Source of the DNA: Rosellinia necatrix
Lineage: Eukaryota > Ascomycota > Sordariomycetes > Xylariales > Xylariaceae
Direction: 5' to 3'
Assembly: GCA_021209875.1 (NCBI GenBank)
Contig: JAGYVD010000007.1
Coordinates: 806,001-870,000, forward strand
Length of the DNA: 64,000 nucleotides
Positions 1 through 12,692 of this stretch are shown here, piece by piece (the stretch's first letter is position 1; every line of letters begins with the position of its first letter). The notes beneath the pieces were generated by a model. The model saw only the letters and a list, made by a program, of their open reading frames with translations. It was not told the DNA's origin and searched no databases. Position numbers and translations under genes: made by a program.

Positions 1-901
1 GGTATAATGAGGGAAAACCGGGTATGGGGTATGGGTATGGGTATGTACCAGACATACTTGCGGAAGTTATGCCGTGTTGTGTTTGTCGCCGGAAGAGCCC
101 GAGCCCGAAGACGGCGGCGGAGGCGGAGGCGCAGTGCAGGCAGACAGACAGACAGACAGACCAAACCAGGCAAGGCAAGGCAAGGCCTGGCAAGGCAAAG
201 GCAGGGCAAGGCAAAGGCAAGGAGACTGACTATTCATGTACACTGCAGACATGCAAGCACACATACATACATACATACATACATACATATGTGCATACAT
301 CTGTTCTATCCAAGCTTTAGATACGATACATCCTATGCCTTCTTCGTCTACCGTACGGGAGGGGAGGGACCCCCGGGAGAACGAACGCCCTCGTGACCAG
401 CCCGCGGGGTGGAACCGGAGTATTTTCGTTCCTCCTCATTCCTCTCCCCTTCGTCCACGGCCCTAGGCCAGATCCAGAGCCGATGGCGGCGGGGTCTTGT
501 GGCCCCCTTCCCTTCCCTTCCTCCCCATCCATCCCCCCTTCACTACGATGCGGATCTATACGTAGTATGTATCTAGTGTAGGTAAATAGTAGCGTGGGCG
601 TAGCGTGGGCGTAGCGTAGTGTAGATTGGGTGACGCGGGGAGAGTGGGCGCTTTTCCCGACCCAAGATTTGGGCCGGAGAAAAAAAAAAAAAGTTGGGGA
701 TCAGGTGCGGTATGGTACCCATCGATCTGTAAGCTCTACCGCGAGTCATACTAGTGTTTAGTCAAGCATGGGAAGCGATGCTGGAGAGGCAGATCAGCCC
801 ATATTTCTGGCTTAGCTTGGTAATCCTAGCGAAGTTCTATTTCCCCCCCCTTCCCCTCTTCCCCGCGTTTGTGTTGGGCCATGCTACTACTACTGCTGCT
901 A

Positions 902-939
<38 letters not shown>

Positions 940-1461
940 CGTTCGCTTCGTTCTAGCCAGTCGGAACAGAGCCCAAAATACATACAATCTAAACACTACC
1001 TCGCCGTTCGCTATAAGATGGTCCCCCCCGATTCGTTCGGGGATTCCTTGGCCCTCGGAATTTTTTTCGATATACTTGCTGGACACGACTGAAAAGCATG
1101 GAAGCAGAGCTAAAACAGGAAAATGACAAAGAAAAGAAAAAGAAGAAGAAAACAACATAATAAAAATAGCCGTGGTTGAAAAAGCCATTCAATTTAGCTA
1201 ATAACAACAAAGTATTCGAACCCGAAGGCGCCGGCCGGTCCGATGCCTATCGCGATCACCAATAGAACGCCCGCCAGGATAGCAATCCTTTGCAACGTGG
1301 ATATCAGAACCGTAGATCCTAAACCGCCCTAGCTCTTTGCCAAATCCGTAGTACATAGTAGAAACAAGTTTTTTGACAGCCCATCAAATCAGAAGCCATG
1401 TACCGGCCTAACAAGGAAACGCACCCGGGAAGTGGGGGGGGAAGGGGGGGAGACGCTGCCG
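1..1461. other. intergenic, 3' side of facB, rich in microsatellites
   Basis: No gene is supported here. The open frames are low-complexity products of repeats. Visible are a CAGA array (139-161), GGCAA-type repeats (169-222), an ACAT array (261-289), an 11-bp tandem with unit TAGCGTGGGCG (590-617), an A-run (680-692) and a CTG array (906-934). The last 300 bases probably hold the 3' UTR of the minus-strand facB gene. Confidence 0.7.
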
Positions 1462-4314
1462 TCATATCCCCAATCGCATATCCAGGCCCTCTAGCACTAG
1501 TGCCTCGTCGTGGCTATTCCGGTGCGCTATCATGCCGTTCTGGTAATCGTCCCCCTTCATGCTAAGGTACATGTCGCTCGAGAGATCGTCCCCCGAGCTT
1601 AGGCTTTCGTCGCTGAGGCTGAGCACGCTCTGCGGTCCGGCCGCGTTGTTGCTTAGGTCTAGATCCCGAATGCTGAAGTCGGATAACTCCCACGGCGAGT
1701 CCGACGTCCAATCCGGGTAGTTCGTCGCCGCACTCGTCGGCGTCTCTAGGGATAGGGCGGGTCCCCCATAAATCGCGTCGTAAACGTTGATCTGGCCACC
1801 GTCCATCGACCCAAGTAAGGCTGCCCACTCACTTAATGAGATGCCAGCCCCCGAAACCCCTTTATTCATTGAATTGGGTGGGTACAGCGAGGCTTGCGAT
1901 GGGTGAGATGGTGGCATAGACTGGGAGGGCGACATGTGGTGTTGATTGGGAGAGGGTGACTGAGAGTTAGACGCGGCCGTGTTGTCAAGGGGAAGGTAGT
2001 CCATATTCGTTTTCGCTTTGTGAAGAGGTGACATTCGCATCATCGTTTGTTGGATCTGGGAAATGGAAAAATGATGGTCGCGTTGCGATGTCGATTGATT
2101 CGTCGTGGTGTGGTCGAACGAAGCCCGGGATTGTGTGCGATAAAGCTCCGATCTTGAACTGGATGGATTCGGTATCGTCCTGCGGCGCAGTTTCTCCTGC
2201 TGAGACAACAGATCCGTCTCACTCATTGTGGCCCCTGTATGCCGGCCATAGGGTAAGCTCTTCTTTGAAGAATTGACCGGAGGCGAGGCCCTCGCCGGCG
2301 GTGCGTCCATGGCCATGCTAGGACTCTTTTGCATGGGTGTCGGCTGCGATGGCTCGCCAACTGTGATCAACATCCTTGCCACTCGTTTCAGATCATTGAT
2401 CCCCGGGGCCCTAAGCTTATTTAGGGTTATTAGAACAGTATTAGTCAACCGCTCCACATCCTTCATGAGCTTGCTATCATGCTTGAGTTCCAAACTCTGG
2501 TAGAGCAAGGTTATCCCACACAGAGCAAGGATATCTGTCTTATTCAGGCAGAAGGAAAATGACATGTTTCTCTCTTCAAGAAGCTGTATGATTTGGATGA
2601 TGTGCTTGCTCGAGTCAGCGGTTGCTAGGAGGGCCGGCGCGGCCTTTGGTCCCAAGTTTGAGCCAATAGCCGGCCGATAGATTAGTGAGCGAATATAGTA
2701 ATACACAAGGGCCTGCTAGTATTAGCGAGCGATAACACCATCAAGGCAACATAGGCATACCAAAATTGGAGACCTGCTTCCGGTAATGTCCGTCGACGGC
2801 TTATCCCGGACAAAGTTGAGCTTAAGGCGAGCGGGTAAAGCTTCGTCCCATTCTCGGAGTTCGGCATCAAGGATGGCCATTTGCTGGAGGGAAAGGTCAT
2901 GAACCGCGGCGGCAGGATAGTTCTTCTCTAAAACACGGGTCAAGATGCGCGATAGTTTGAAAAGGGCGAGAGCGCTCGATATCCGCGTGTGCTCGCCGGG
3001 GAGAGTAGGCTGGAATCCCTTCTCTGTAACGTATTCATCATCAACATCCGCCGGATACTCGGCGTGAATATCATCCTCCTTCATTAACTTCGGGAGGCCG
3101 AGAATAGCGGCGGAAAAGCTTGAAAAATTAGTGACGGTAGTGGGGGAGAATAAAAGGGAGGCGACACATACCAGTCGAGGGTATATAATGTCCAGAAAAC
3201 CTTTTTCCGTGTCTCAATAGTTAGAGCGCCAAATGAGAAACGCTTTTGGCTCTGATGCAGGCCTAATCGGTGAGACAGGCCAACTGCGATTGCCTTATAG
3301 TGTTGAAGACGTTTGTAGTCAGCTCGAATCGTGCAGTACACGAGAGCCAACACCAGGCACTGAAGCGTGTGCATCGTGTTATCCATCACGATGGCATCCA
3401 GTGCCTTTTGCCATTGTATTTCACAGGCGGCAATCTGTTCCAGATCCGACGATTCACTCGATAGGGCAGCAATACCAAATACCAGGTAGAGCTGTGCCAG
3501 CTTGTGATTGTTCTTGATCTTATCAGAATCGCCGGCGAACTCCTCGTAAAGATGTAGAAAAGTGGGCTTGTGAAGAACAGGGAAAAGCGGCGCCCACTCC
3601 TGGAAGTAGATGTTCACACATCTATCTGAAAATATCCGAGGCGGTACCCGTAACGACTGCGGTGGAGGTTTCGCTACTAGGGGATAGCATCCCTGAATAT
3701 GAAGAAAGGCCTCTGGGTTGAAGTCTCCACACGGCTTCCCGTTCTCTTGTATCTTCCGCTTAAACGTTTCTGGTCACGGCGTTAGGGGCGAAGTTCGTGT
3801 CAATCGAAACTTTGCATACAGACTTACCTATGAAAGCGCGCCCACTCGAGGACCCCATGAAGTATGAATCTGAATTTTCAACACCGAGTAATAACGGCGT
3901 TGCCTGCACGCGAAATACATCTTGTTTGGCGGGTGGACCTGCATCCCTCTCCGACTTCCCCGAAGGCTTCGGGCTCGCACTCGACCGGACGGGAGCCGGA
4001 CGGTTCCCGTGCATCTTGGAGAGCATATCGATCTTCTCATCCTTCTCGTCCAACAGGTCCTTCAAATCCCGGACCTCGGATTCCAATTGCCGCACCCTCT
4101 CCTCCAGCGACTCCGTGTACCCGCGAGGAAAGGCGCGCCGGCTGAGTTTGTCGCTCGTCTTGCACTCGAAACCCACGTTGGAACACTGCGAGCACGTCGG
4201 CCGGATCCCGTCGCAGCGTATTTTCTTCGAGCGGCAGCGGTCACATGCTTGGGCGATCCGGCTCTGTGAGCTAGTGCCCACCTTAATGACTTTCATTGGC
4301 AATATACCCGGCAT
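1462..4314 (-). CDS. facB: FacB/Cat8-type Zn(II)2Cys6 transcriptional activator of acetate utilisation
   Basis: Four exons, 4314-3828, 3769-3172, 3118-2761 and 2712-1462, give 897 aa; phases match at all junctions (introns 58, 53 and 48 nt). The N-terminus carries a Zn2Cys6 cluster with Cys24, 27, 34, 41, 44 and 51, followed by a leucine-heptad coiled coil (about residues 68-95), the usual dimerisation element. The middle exons hold the fungal transcription-factor regulatory domain (Fungal_trans), with the stretch [20 protein letters not shown]. The C-terminus is rich in Ser, Pro, Gln and acidic residues, as expected of an activation region. Start and length match FacB of Aspergillus nidulans (about 870 aa) and Neurospora ACU-15; Cat8 is the yeast counterpart. 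The family is nuclear and switches on acetyl-CoA synthetase, glyoxylate-cycle and gluconeogenic genes. A 3.7 kb gene-free region lies upstream, so regulation may be extensive. Assignment to FacB is from remembered family sequence, not a search. Confidence 0.9.
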
Positions 4315-7300
4315 CTTGGCGAGCGATTATATGCAGTACGACCTTTGGCCTTTTTTTCTTTGGTTGCTCACGCGCGCGTCCAGGATGTAACAAGGGACCC
4401 TACAGATAAATCGCTCGCTCCCCATAGAAGAAAGGACACCCGGATCACGACAGCAACGGGGACGGGCGTTTTGCGTCTGTCCTCCTCAACAGGACGGGTT
4501 GGAACCGTGCTACCCCGAAGACCCCGAATTCCCACGAGCAAGCAGCAAACACGACGACTGTGCGTCACCTCGCCCCACGCAATACTCCGGCCTCGAGAGA
4601 GTGATCCGACGGACGTTGTTTGTTTCGGCTGAATCGGGAATTTCCGCAGCGGGGAGGAGACGGTCGTACGGGTAAAAAAGCGTCGAGGTCGAGGTCAAGG
4701 AGGTGAGGTGGAAACAAGTTTGGCGAGGGACAAATGCGGTGGGAGATAACTAATTGAATGAAGGGGAAGAAACGGAGCCAGGCCAGGCACAGAAAACGGA
4801 CCAATACAGCGAATTTGCGGGGCCTCGAAAAGATCCAGCACCAACGCCCCCGTGCCCCAGCGCCTTGTGGTGTGCTAACTAGCAGATCTAGTGTAAGTCC
4901 GACTTAGTGTACTGTACAGTAGTGTAGCGTATCATGGGGGCGGGCGGGCTAGAGAAATCCGGGGTGTGACAGGGATTATGAGCTGAGGTCGGGTTTATAT
5001 TAGTGGTATCTCGAGGTAACGGGGTGGCAAGATGACAACATAATCCGAGTGGTCTAGGTGAGCTTCGCTGCTGCTCTGGAGAGGCCATTCGCGGTTGGTT
5101 GATGTTGATTCGACACACGGCGGGGGGGGGAGGCGTCGACGAGGGTGCTGTATATAGTAGATCCAAGTCAGAAACACCCGTAGCGCTGGTGATTGCCAAG
5201 GTCTGCCACACGCATTCCATTTCATCAACCATCGTCGAGTTTGCATCACGGCTTCACACGCACACACGCACACACGCACACGCTCTACCTCACCTCTCGC
5301 GCGCACATGGGATGGGATTTACACAGATGCCGTATACCAAGACGACTGCGCCCCCTTATCTATCAGATTCGTACGCATGCCAGACGCAGAACGCGCGCAT
5401 ACCACCTACGCTATCTATCAAAAAAAGAAAGATGGGGAGACATAGCTTGCGATCTGGGTCGTACGGGAGGTCTTAACATATGCGAGCAAACATATGCGGA
5501 GTATCCCATGCGAGTAACTCGCATGCACATACCTCCCAGCGACGCGTCAGGTCGCCTCGAGGCGCCGATCAAAAGGTCAGACTCAGACTCAGAGCAGCAG
5601 AGGCTAGGGCCATTGATGATGATGCGGATGCATTGTGCTTATCGGACACCAACCCGGACACCAAACCCGGCTCTCACGCACGCGGGTTGGTGGGCTCACG
5701 GGTGGATGCCTGCAGCCTGTCGTCAAGCTGACAATTGGTGGATCATCAGGGTAATGCCGACCTGGTATGTAACCGTATGTATCTAGACGGGGGGAGACAT
5801 GCAATAAGACGTCTGGCTCTGCTGTCTGAGAGCCGTCTGAGAGCCGTCTAGGGGAGACCGACACCATGGTACAACACCACCACCCTCCCCCGCGGCCAGG
5901 GCCCTGCTCGCTCAGCATTCGCTCTCCTCGTCATGCTAAAATGGCCGCTAAGGCATGTAGCAATGACACCAGACGCTAGGTCGGTATTCTGTCCACGCCG
6001 TCAATGCTAATCGATCTGACATCTTCCGTTTTGTTTTCGTCCGGTGCCCATCACGGAGCAAATAGAGATGCGGCCTCATGCAGGGCGGATGCAGGAGATC
6101 CTTCTCCCCACAATACGTGAGGAACTCGCCCACACAACCGACCTACCCTGTCCTGTAGCGCCTTGGGCATACATACTGTAGCGTTAGTGTGGTGAGTAGT
6201 GATGTAGGCGCATTCCATGTGCGTCAGACCTGCCATAGTATAGCTACCTAGCCCGCGAACAGTTCGTGAGAGCCCACCGGAAATATAGAAAAGAGGTATG
6301 CAGGTATTATCGACCACACATCCCTACCGGCATAGGGGAAATTACATCGCCGAGTCGATAATTATCAACTATAACCACATGGTGTATGAGTCGCGAACGT
6401 CCTGTCTGGTTCGTCATGACTAGTCGCCCATCCCATCCTGGTTGACCGCTTATCCGCATCTCTACGCGCCTCCTCCAGCTCCAGGACTGGCCAGGGCCAT
6501 CTGCTTCAAGTGAAGAAACTTGACTTGACAGTGGCAGGGTCAACCATAACGGTGTGGGGATTTGGGTTGGGTAGGCCTAGCGCGCATTTGTCCTATTTCC
6601 AACACGTCCGGCTGACGATACTAGTAGGCATGGCCTGTCTGTGCATGCAGTATTATGTAGGCTACTCGCCATACTACTTGTATGTAGACACACACAACAA
6701 TCTTGTGTGGTTCAAAATCATTCATTCATCGCCACGTTCGGGCGAAAGGTATAAATCCCCTGTCCTTGACCACCTGTACGCCGATTTCGCTAGCACCAGG
6801 AGGCAGTAGTTCGGTCCCCAATCTTCTCGATACGGTATAGGGCATCGTTAGTAGAATCTTGCTAGGCCACTCCGACCTACATTTCTCGACGAAAGGTGTG
6901 AATACCGTGGGCGCTAGTTAACCAATCTTACTTTTTTTTTCTCCAGCTGTGGCTGCCGACGACGAATACAGGAACAGCTATTATTCCCTGCGGGCGAAAG
7001 GCACAGTGGTCTTGAGCACCGTCCGGGGAGCTGTTACACCGGTCAACAGAATGGGATCATGGTGTGACCGGCGCACGAACACACAAATCATTTTCCCATC
7101 ATGACAAAATTGTTTAGCTCGATCAAAGGCACACCGCCCAATCAGCAGTACCCCGACATCTATCACTTCTACGGCCTGTCCTCGTAATGAAATACGTGTG
7201 GCGTCCTAGTTACAGTATGGAAGAATGGGAGGCGGAATCCCAAATTTAGTAAATTGAGCCCGTCTGTTCCGTTCCGAGACCAGCGGTTATGAAAGACGTC

Positions 7301-7978
7301 CAAGCACTATAATAAGATTAGACGTAGTTGCAGCGAGAGCCAAGGATGTCACGAGGGATCCCAGACATCGCGTGGCTCTCGCTGAGATGCCGGTTGAATA
7401 GCCCGCCGGGTAAATCGATAGGGCGACAGGGGACAAGGAGCCTCATAGATGGAAAACGTCGGCGACCGAGATACAATCATCAATAGTGCCTGATTGCCCA
7501 AGGAACTTGACAATATAATGGATAGTCGGGGTCCTCGGTCCGAATGTCTTGTGAAGGGTTGTTGCGGTATCACAGCATACATCATATCTCTGCCGTCTTT
7601 CATTTTGTCGCCGATATTGTCTGTTGGCCATTTGACGATGAAACCTGATTGTGGCGGGAAACGCACGCCAGGGTGCAACCATATCTAGCGAGACCTGCAA
7701 TGGCCGTATCCAGCTAGATCTGCAAGGAACGGATACCACATTTAGGTGAAGGAAGTAACGGCGACAGGCGCTGTTTCGGAACCCTCAAGGTATCATTCCA
7801 CAGAGCAAAGAAAGGCAGTTCGTGACCTCGTATTTCCAATGTCCAGGTCATCTGGGCACCGCAGTGCATTGCGTACGTCTGCGTGGCTCACCGAATCAGA
7901 CGCCGATGTTGGTGCTCATTACGCGCATATACGGCTTGGAGTACGTGACCCACGTTACCGTAGTATTTGACTGCGTAA
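4315..7978. other. long intergenic region upstream of facB and downstream of the SET gene
   Basis: I find no supported gene in these 3.7 kb on either strand; the open frames lack family motifs and consistent codon bias. Content includes a CA-rich microsatellite (5254-5282), a short 11-bp direct repeat near 5823-5848 and a long nested hairpin (7331-7384, listed separately). The part next to 4314 must contain the facB promoter and leader. Confidence 0.6.
7331..7384. repeat. nested hairpin (12-bp perfect inverted repeat)
   Basis: CAGCGAGAGCCA (7331-7342) is perfectly complementary to TGGCTCTCGCTG (7373-7384). Inside it GATGTC (7345-7350) pairs with GACATC (7364-7369), and the apex holds the palindrome GGGATCCC (7355-7362). 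It lies in gene-free DNA. It may be a small-RNA hairpin, a relic of a miniature inverted-repeat element or a coincidence. Confidence 0.6.
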
Positions 7979-9628
7979 TTATGAGAAATCCTCATCGCCA
8001 GAGTCGTCTTCTTGGGGGCCATTCATCGCCGCAAAATAAGTCGTCACTGACTCATCCTCAAGTAATCGAGCTTGCTGAGAGAAACTTAGTTAGAGTTCTA
8101 TAGCTACATGCCATCTGTATTGCTTTTTTTTCTTTCTTTTTTTCTTTTTTTGAGTGACTACGGGAAATGAGTGAACGGGGGATTTCCGCTTCCTTACCTC
8201 ATGCTCAAGCTCCTGGGAAGTTCGCTTGAGTAGATCCCTCTCAATTCCTCTCAAATGTAATACAGCTTCAAGTATATGTGCTCTCTCGCTTCCAGCCAAT
8301 GAACTCTCATCATAGGGTTCTAAAATTTCCAATTGTTGGCCAATGATTCTGAGAACCACAGTAACAGCGCGAAGGCGGAAAATCTGGAACATCTCGTGTC
8401 CTTTGATGAGATTTCCTATATTTCCGGGCTCGCCGGTAACGTCAGAGTCCTGCCAGAACATCTTTAAATGCTGTGACCCATCAGTCTCCTGCAAGACCTT
8501 GAAGTACAAACCATCTTCATGGTTTAGACACATGAGCTGAACGAATGGTGCATCCCATTGGGGGACGCCATTGTCGCTGTCGGTTATCTTTAATATCGGC
8601 GCTGAACCAAAGGCGTGAAGTTTTGCCTTCGCAAGAGGATCGTCATTCATGGGCTCTACCGGCAGCACGATGCTTTTAGCTGCCGAGGTGGGATCGACGA
8701 AACCATAGCTGAACAACATCTCAGCGGCTGACTTATCTTGCCCGTAGTTAATAGTCAGCTCATCCTGTTGTAGGATACTCGCGCCTTTACGTGGTAAGAG
8801 GACCACATCCTCATTTACATTTTCTTCGAAGTATGCCGTTGCTTGCTGCGAGTGATTCACTAAGTCAACACACGGGACCATCGACTCTCCTGACCCGGGC
8901 AGAGCTAGTGAACGGGACCTGTAGAGAGCGTCCAATAATATCCAGTCGCGAAGATTTATTATGCCGTCCACACCGATTATCTCATTCCACTGCGGTAAGT
9001 CTGCCGTCGCCTCTTGCACACGACCGAACTCCCTTTCCAACGCGGTGAGCTTTGCCGACACAGCTGACTGACAGACGGTTAGATAAGGGAACAACGACGG
9101 CGGCAGCTAAGAGCTTACTTCAAGCGAAGTACCTCTCAGAAGAGATAATTCTGGTTGAGACCACAGCGTTGGGACTGGGACATACGACGGGAGGAGCTTG
9201 AAATATTGAGTCCAGGCTGTGGCAGCCCCCTGACCACCACGATAATCGGGAGAGGCGAGGACAAGTTGTGTTAACAGGAACAAGAGAATATCTCCCCTGA
9301 CCGACTAACGCACCAACGAAGCGCTTATTAGTTCGATAATCGACCAAAGCGGGTCTGTGGTTTCTACCTGATGGCCTGCGGCATCGAGGAGCTGGCGGAA
9401 ATCTTTATTCTCTTTGGCATACTCCTCAACGCGCCCGGCCGAGAGGATGAGCTCCTTTGGGACTGTAAGCAGAGCCGGCAGCTCGTCGTTTTCGTCTATT
9501 AGATCCATCTCAGCGACCAAGCCTAAACCGCGACTCTCGGCGTCGGCGACCCTGACACCAGCCAAAGCGATGCCATTGAATATGCACCAGGCCGGCAAGT
9601 CTGATAATGGGAAATGCCCTTTTCGCAT
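7979..9628 (-). CDS. SET-domain protein lysine methyltransferase (Rubisco-LSMT/SETD3-like)
   Basis: Four exons, 9628-9368, 9304-9119, 9067-8198 and 8074-7979, give 470 aa; every intron is phase 0 (63, 50 and 123 nt). Intron 1 contains an in-frame TAG, so it must be spliced for the protein to be complete. The N-terminus has the usual opening (PLSDLPAWCIFNGIAL) and a split SET domain. The SET core shows the cofactor/NHS motif VPCVDLVNHS and, further on, INYGQDKSAAEMLFSYGFVD. The C-terminal 170 residues correspond to the helical substrate-binding domain of Rubisco-LSMT-type proteins. The last exon encodes an acidic tail ending DDSGDEDFS. Fungal relatives methylate lysines of ribosomal proteins or elongation factors; the actual substrate here cannot be read from sequence. 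An in-frame stop just upstream of the ATG supports the start. It diverges from the Ygr210c-like GTPase gene. Confidence 0.82.
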
Positions 9629-10125
9629 GGCCTACGCGTCGAGTATTAGCACGGTAACAGAACTCAATATTAAAAGTTTATATAAAAGAGGCGAATATAC
9701 CGACATACTAATAAACTAGGGAGAGGTGCTGCCCTCTCTATTGCGAACTGTGAAGTAACCTCTGAAGTGCTGGGAAGGTGGAGGACCTCTCGTAGAACGT
9801 AAACCCCCTACCACCTCCAGGGCCGCTATGAGATCTCGATAGCGCTATCAGCTTCCCCATACCCAGGAAGGAACCTGTCAGTAGGTGGCTACTGCCGCCC
9901 AAACATGCCCCGCGCAAGAATTTAGTAGAACAACAACTGAGAAGTACCTACCCCACCTCCGCCATCCATCCCACTTCAAGGACATTCAAGAATCAATCAA
10001 TCTAAACTTTTGTTTGCGACGTCGCAACAACCCACGCATCCATCCACCTCTCCCGCCCTCAACACCCTCCCCGGAACTCGCCACCGCATACGATATCTCC
10101 CCCCATCGCAGCCCGCGCCGCCGCG
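9629..10125. promoter_or_regulatory. shared divergent promoter region (SET gene / Ygr210c-like GTPase)
   Basis: This 497-bp interval separates the start codons of two genes transcribed in opposite directions. No open frame with gene-like features occurs in it. A pyrimidine-rich stretch lies just upstream of the GTPase ATG, typical of fungal promoters and leaders. Individual elements cannot be assigned by eye. Confidence 0.5.
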
Positions 10126-11685
10126 ATGCCGCGCGATCCCTTAATTGGCCTCGTGGGCAAGCCTTCGGCGGGCAAGAGCACGACCTTGAACAGCCTGACC
10201 GATGCGACGTCCAAAGTTGGTGGGTTCTTTCTCGCGAGCCCGCTTGTTGGAAAGAAAAATATACATATATATATATATTATATAAATGATATAAGGCCGA
10301 GAGAGAAAGAGAGAGAGAGAAACGACCGCTGATATGACGCCCCCTGGCGAACAACAGGAAACTACCCGTATGCCCTACCCATCTCTTCCTCCCTCCCGAT
10401 GAAAAGGATATGAAGAGACCTTATTTTTTTTTTTTTTGCTCACATGCGCCGGATGCGGCTCGAGAAAAACAGGTTCACGACGATCGACCCGCAGCGGGCG
10501 ATCGGGTACCTGCAGATCGAGTGCGCGTGCGCGCGCGTGGGCGTGGCTTCGCGGTGTCGGCCGAACTACGGCGCGTGCGTGGACGGGCGGCGGTCGGTGC
10601 CGATCGAGCTGCTGGACGTGGCCGGGCTCGTCCCGGGCGCACACCAGGGCCGGGGCCTGGGCAACAAGTTCCTCGACGACCTGCGGCACGCGGACGCGCT
10701 GATCCACGTGGTGGACGCCAGCGGGCGGACGAACGCCGAGGGCGAGAACACGCGCGGCTACGACCCGTCCCAGGACATCGCCTGGCTCCGCAGCGAGATC
10801 GTGCAGTGGATCAAGGGCAACCTGTGGGAGCGCTGGGGCTCCGTGGTGCGCCGCCACGTCGCCGTCAAGGCGGCCGCCGTCGACACGCTGCAGCAGCAGT
10901 TCTCCGGCTACGGCAGCACGCCCGCCGTCGTGGCGCGCACCCTCGACCGCCTCGCCCTCCGCGAGCCCCTCGAGGCCTGGTCCGAGGCCACCGTCGACCG
11001 CGTCGTCGCCGCCTTCACCGACGAGAAGTTCCCCACCGTCATCGCCCTCAACAAGATCGACGACCCCGACGCAGACGCCAACCTCGTCAAGATCACCAAG
11101 CAGCTCGACCCGGCCCTCGTCGTCCCCTGCTCCGCCCGCGCCGAGCTCTTCCTCCGCAAGATGGCCAAGCAGGGGTACATCCGCTACACCGAGGGCACCG
11201 AGTTCGTCGACACCCGCGACGACCTCATCGCCGACGGCGACCCCGACGGCGGCGGCCTCAAGGAGCTCGACGACAAGAACAGGGCCACCATCGAGGAGTT
11301 CCGCGACATGATCCTCTTCCGCTACGGCTCCACCGGCGTCGTCCAGGTCCTCTCCAAGGCCGCCGAGGTCCTCGGCCTCGTCCCCGTCTTCCCCGTCCGC
11401 AACACCGCCACTTTCAGTTCCGGCTCCGACACCAAGGTCGCCTTCCGCGACTGCGTCCTCGTCAAGAAGAACATGACCGTCGGCGAGGTCGCCAGGAAGG
11501 TCATGGGCGACGCCCCCATCGCCTACGTCGAGGGCGTCGGCGCCGTGCGCGTGGCCGAAGACGCCATCGTCAGCCCCGGCAAGAATGACGTGAGTGTTCT
11601 TTCAAGAGTGGTCGGGTTGGGTTGTTGGATATTGTTCGCTGATCCGGTCCTCTAGATTTTATCGTTCAAGGTAGGGAGGGCGTAA
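10126..11685 (+). CDS. Obg-like GTPase/ATPase of the YchF group (yeast Ygr210c family)
   Basis: Four exons, 10126-10219, 10358-10367, 10473-11589 and 11656-11685, encode 416 aa (yeast Ygr210c about 411). The P-loop GKPSAGKS is at residues 11-18. The second exon is a 10-nt microexon (GAAACTACCC) with consensus flanks (CAACAG before, GTATGC after). It is the only way I found to join the P-loop exon to the rest in frame, and it restores the switch-I motif KVGNYPFTTIDP. Further motifs are [11 protein letters not shown] (G3), the long [16 protein letters not shown] helix and ALNKID (G4). The last exon supplies ILSFKVGRA. Intron 1 (138 nt) carries AT and GA microsatellites. YchF-group proteins bind nucleotide and associate with ribosomes; the exact role of this eukaryotic/archaeal subgroup is not settled. 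Codon third positions are almost all G/C. Confidence 0.88.
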
Positions 11686-12692
11686 TGAGGATTTATACGA
11701 CACGGCGCTTCTCGTGTATAGAAGGAAAAGTTTGCTGTTCCTATTTTACCTACGCGGTTAGATGGGTTGAAAAAAAAAAAAGCATAGCGCATAGACTCTG
11801 CATCAATACCATGAAATGAGCTTATAACTGAGGCGTAATGAATACGCCCCGGTTAATGACTCTAAATCTACTCGATTAATATCTCCAATTTGGGCATTTT
11901 GTTGGTGTCTGTCTAGGAGATGAATTCAAGATCTTCTACCTCAGCATCATAAGAGATCGCGTATACCTGACCGCACTCTATCTATAGGTTACTTTACTTA
12001 ACTGTATAATTCCATCATTCCAAAGTCCAGGGGTTGTCGCAGTTCTTCGTTGGTTCCAGTATAATCAATGCGCATTCACGAATGTATTTGTAAAAACCTC
12101 GGTTTAGTAGTGATGCATATTAAACTCATTCATCATTACGGTATTTAGGGTCGATGGCTGCTTGGCCACAACCGAATCATAAGCTGCATGAAGGTACCAC
12201 TGCCATGCTCAAACCGCCACGAGACGAAAGGGAAAAATGGTATAATCATGCGTGCCCGACTCCTCCCCCCCTCCCTTCCTCTCTTTTTTTCTCTCTCTCC
12301 TTTCCGAATGCAACCGATCCCGACACGAAGCCGAAGTAGAAGAAAAGCAAAATCGACTTGAAGGCGGGTCGAACCGATCGAACTGCACGATCCGGGAGTT
12401 ATCGAAAGTCCCCCTCTCCCCTCTTCAGCTCATGCCAACCGCAGAATTAGGTTAGGTGAGGTCGTACAGCGTCGACCTGCGTGTACACCATGCGAAAATG
12501 GGCTGGCCATCTCATAACGTATTGCCAAGCCCGAGCTCTATTATCTCTCTTTCAGACGTCGCAGAAAGACCGAGGAGGGTTGTCTTTTGGAATGCATTGT
12601 ATGGGTATAGCGCGAGTGGGTAAAAAATCAATCACAATCAAAGTAAGAAAGCGCCGGGTTTGTCTGTGTCGCTCCTCATCATCCCGGCATGA
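11686..12692. other. intergenic between two convergent genes
   Basis: About 1 kb between the 3' ends of the GTPase gene (+) and the pmp3 gene (-). It holds an A-run at about 11770-11781 and AT-rich 3' UTR-like sequence. No gene or structured element is supported. Confidence 0.6.

Noticed and set aside
7..396. 129-codon frame at the left edge
   Set aside because: Composed of CAGA, GGCAA and ACAT repeat translations; no gene features.
1180..1260. GGGTTCGAATA string resembling a tRNA T-loop (minus strand)
   Set aside because: No cloverleaf could be drawn around it.
10410..11588. 392-codon plus-strand frame overlapping the GTPase gene
   Set aside because: It is the Arg/Pro-rich off-frame reading of a GC3-biased gene. 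The GTPase frame carries all family motifs.
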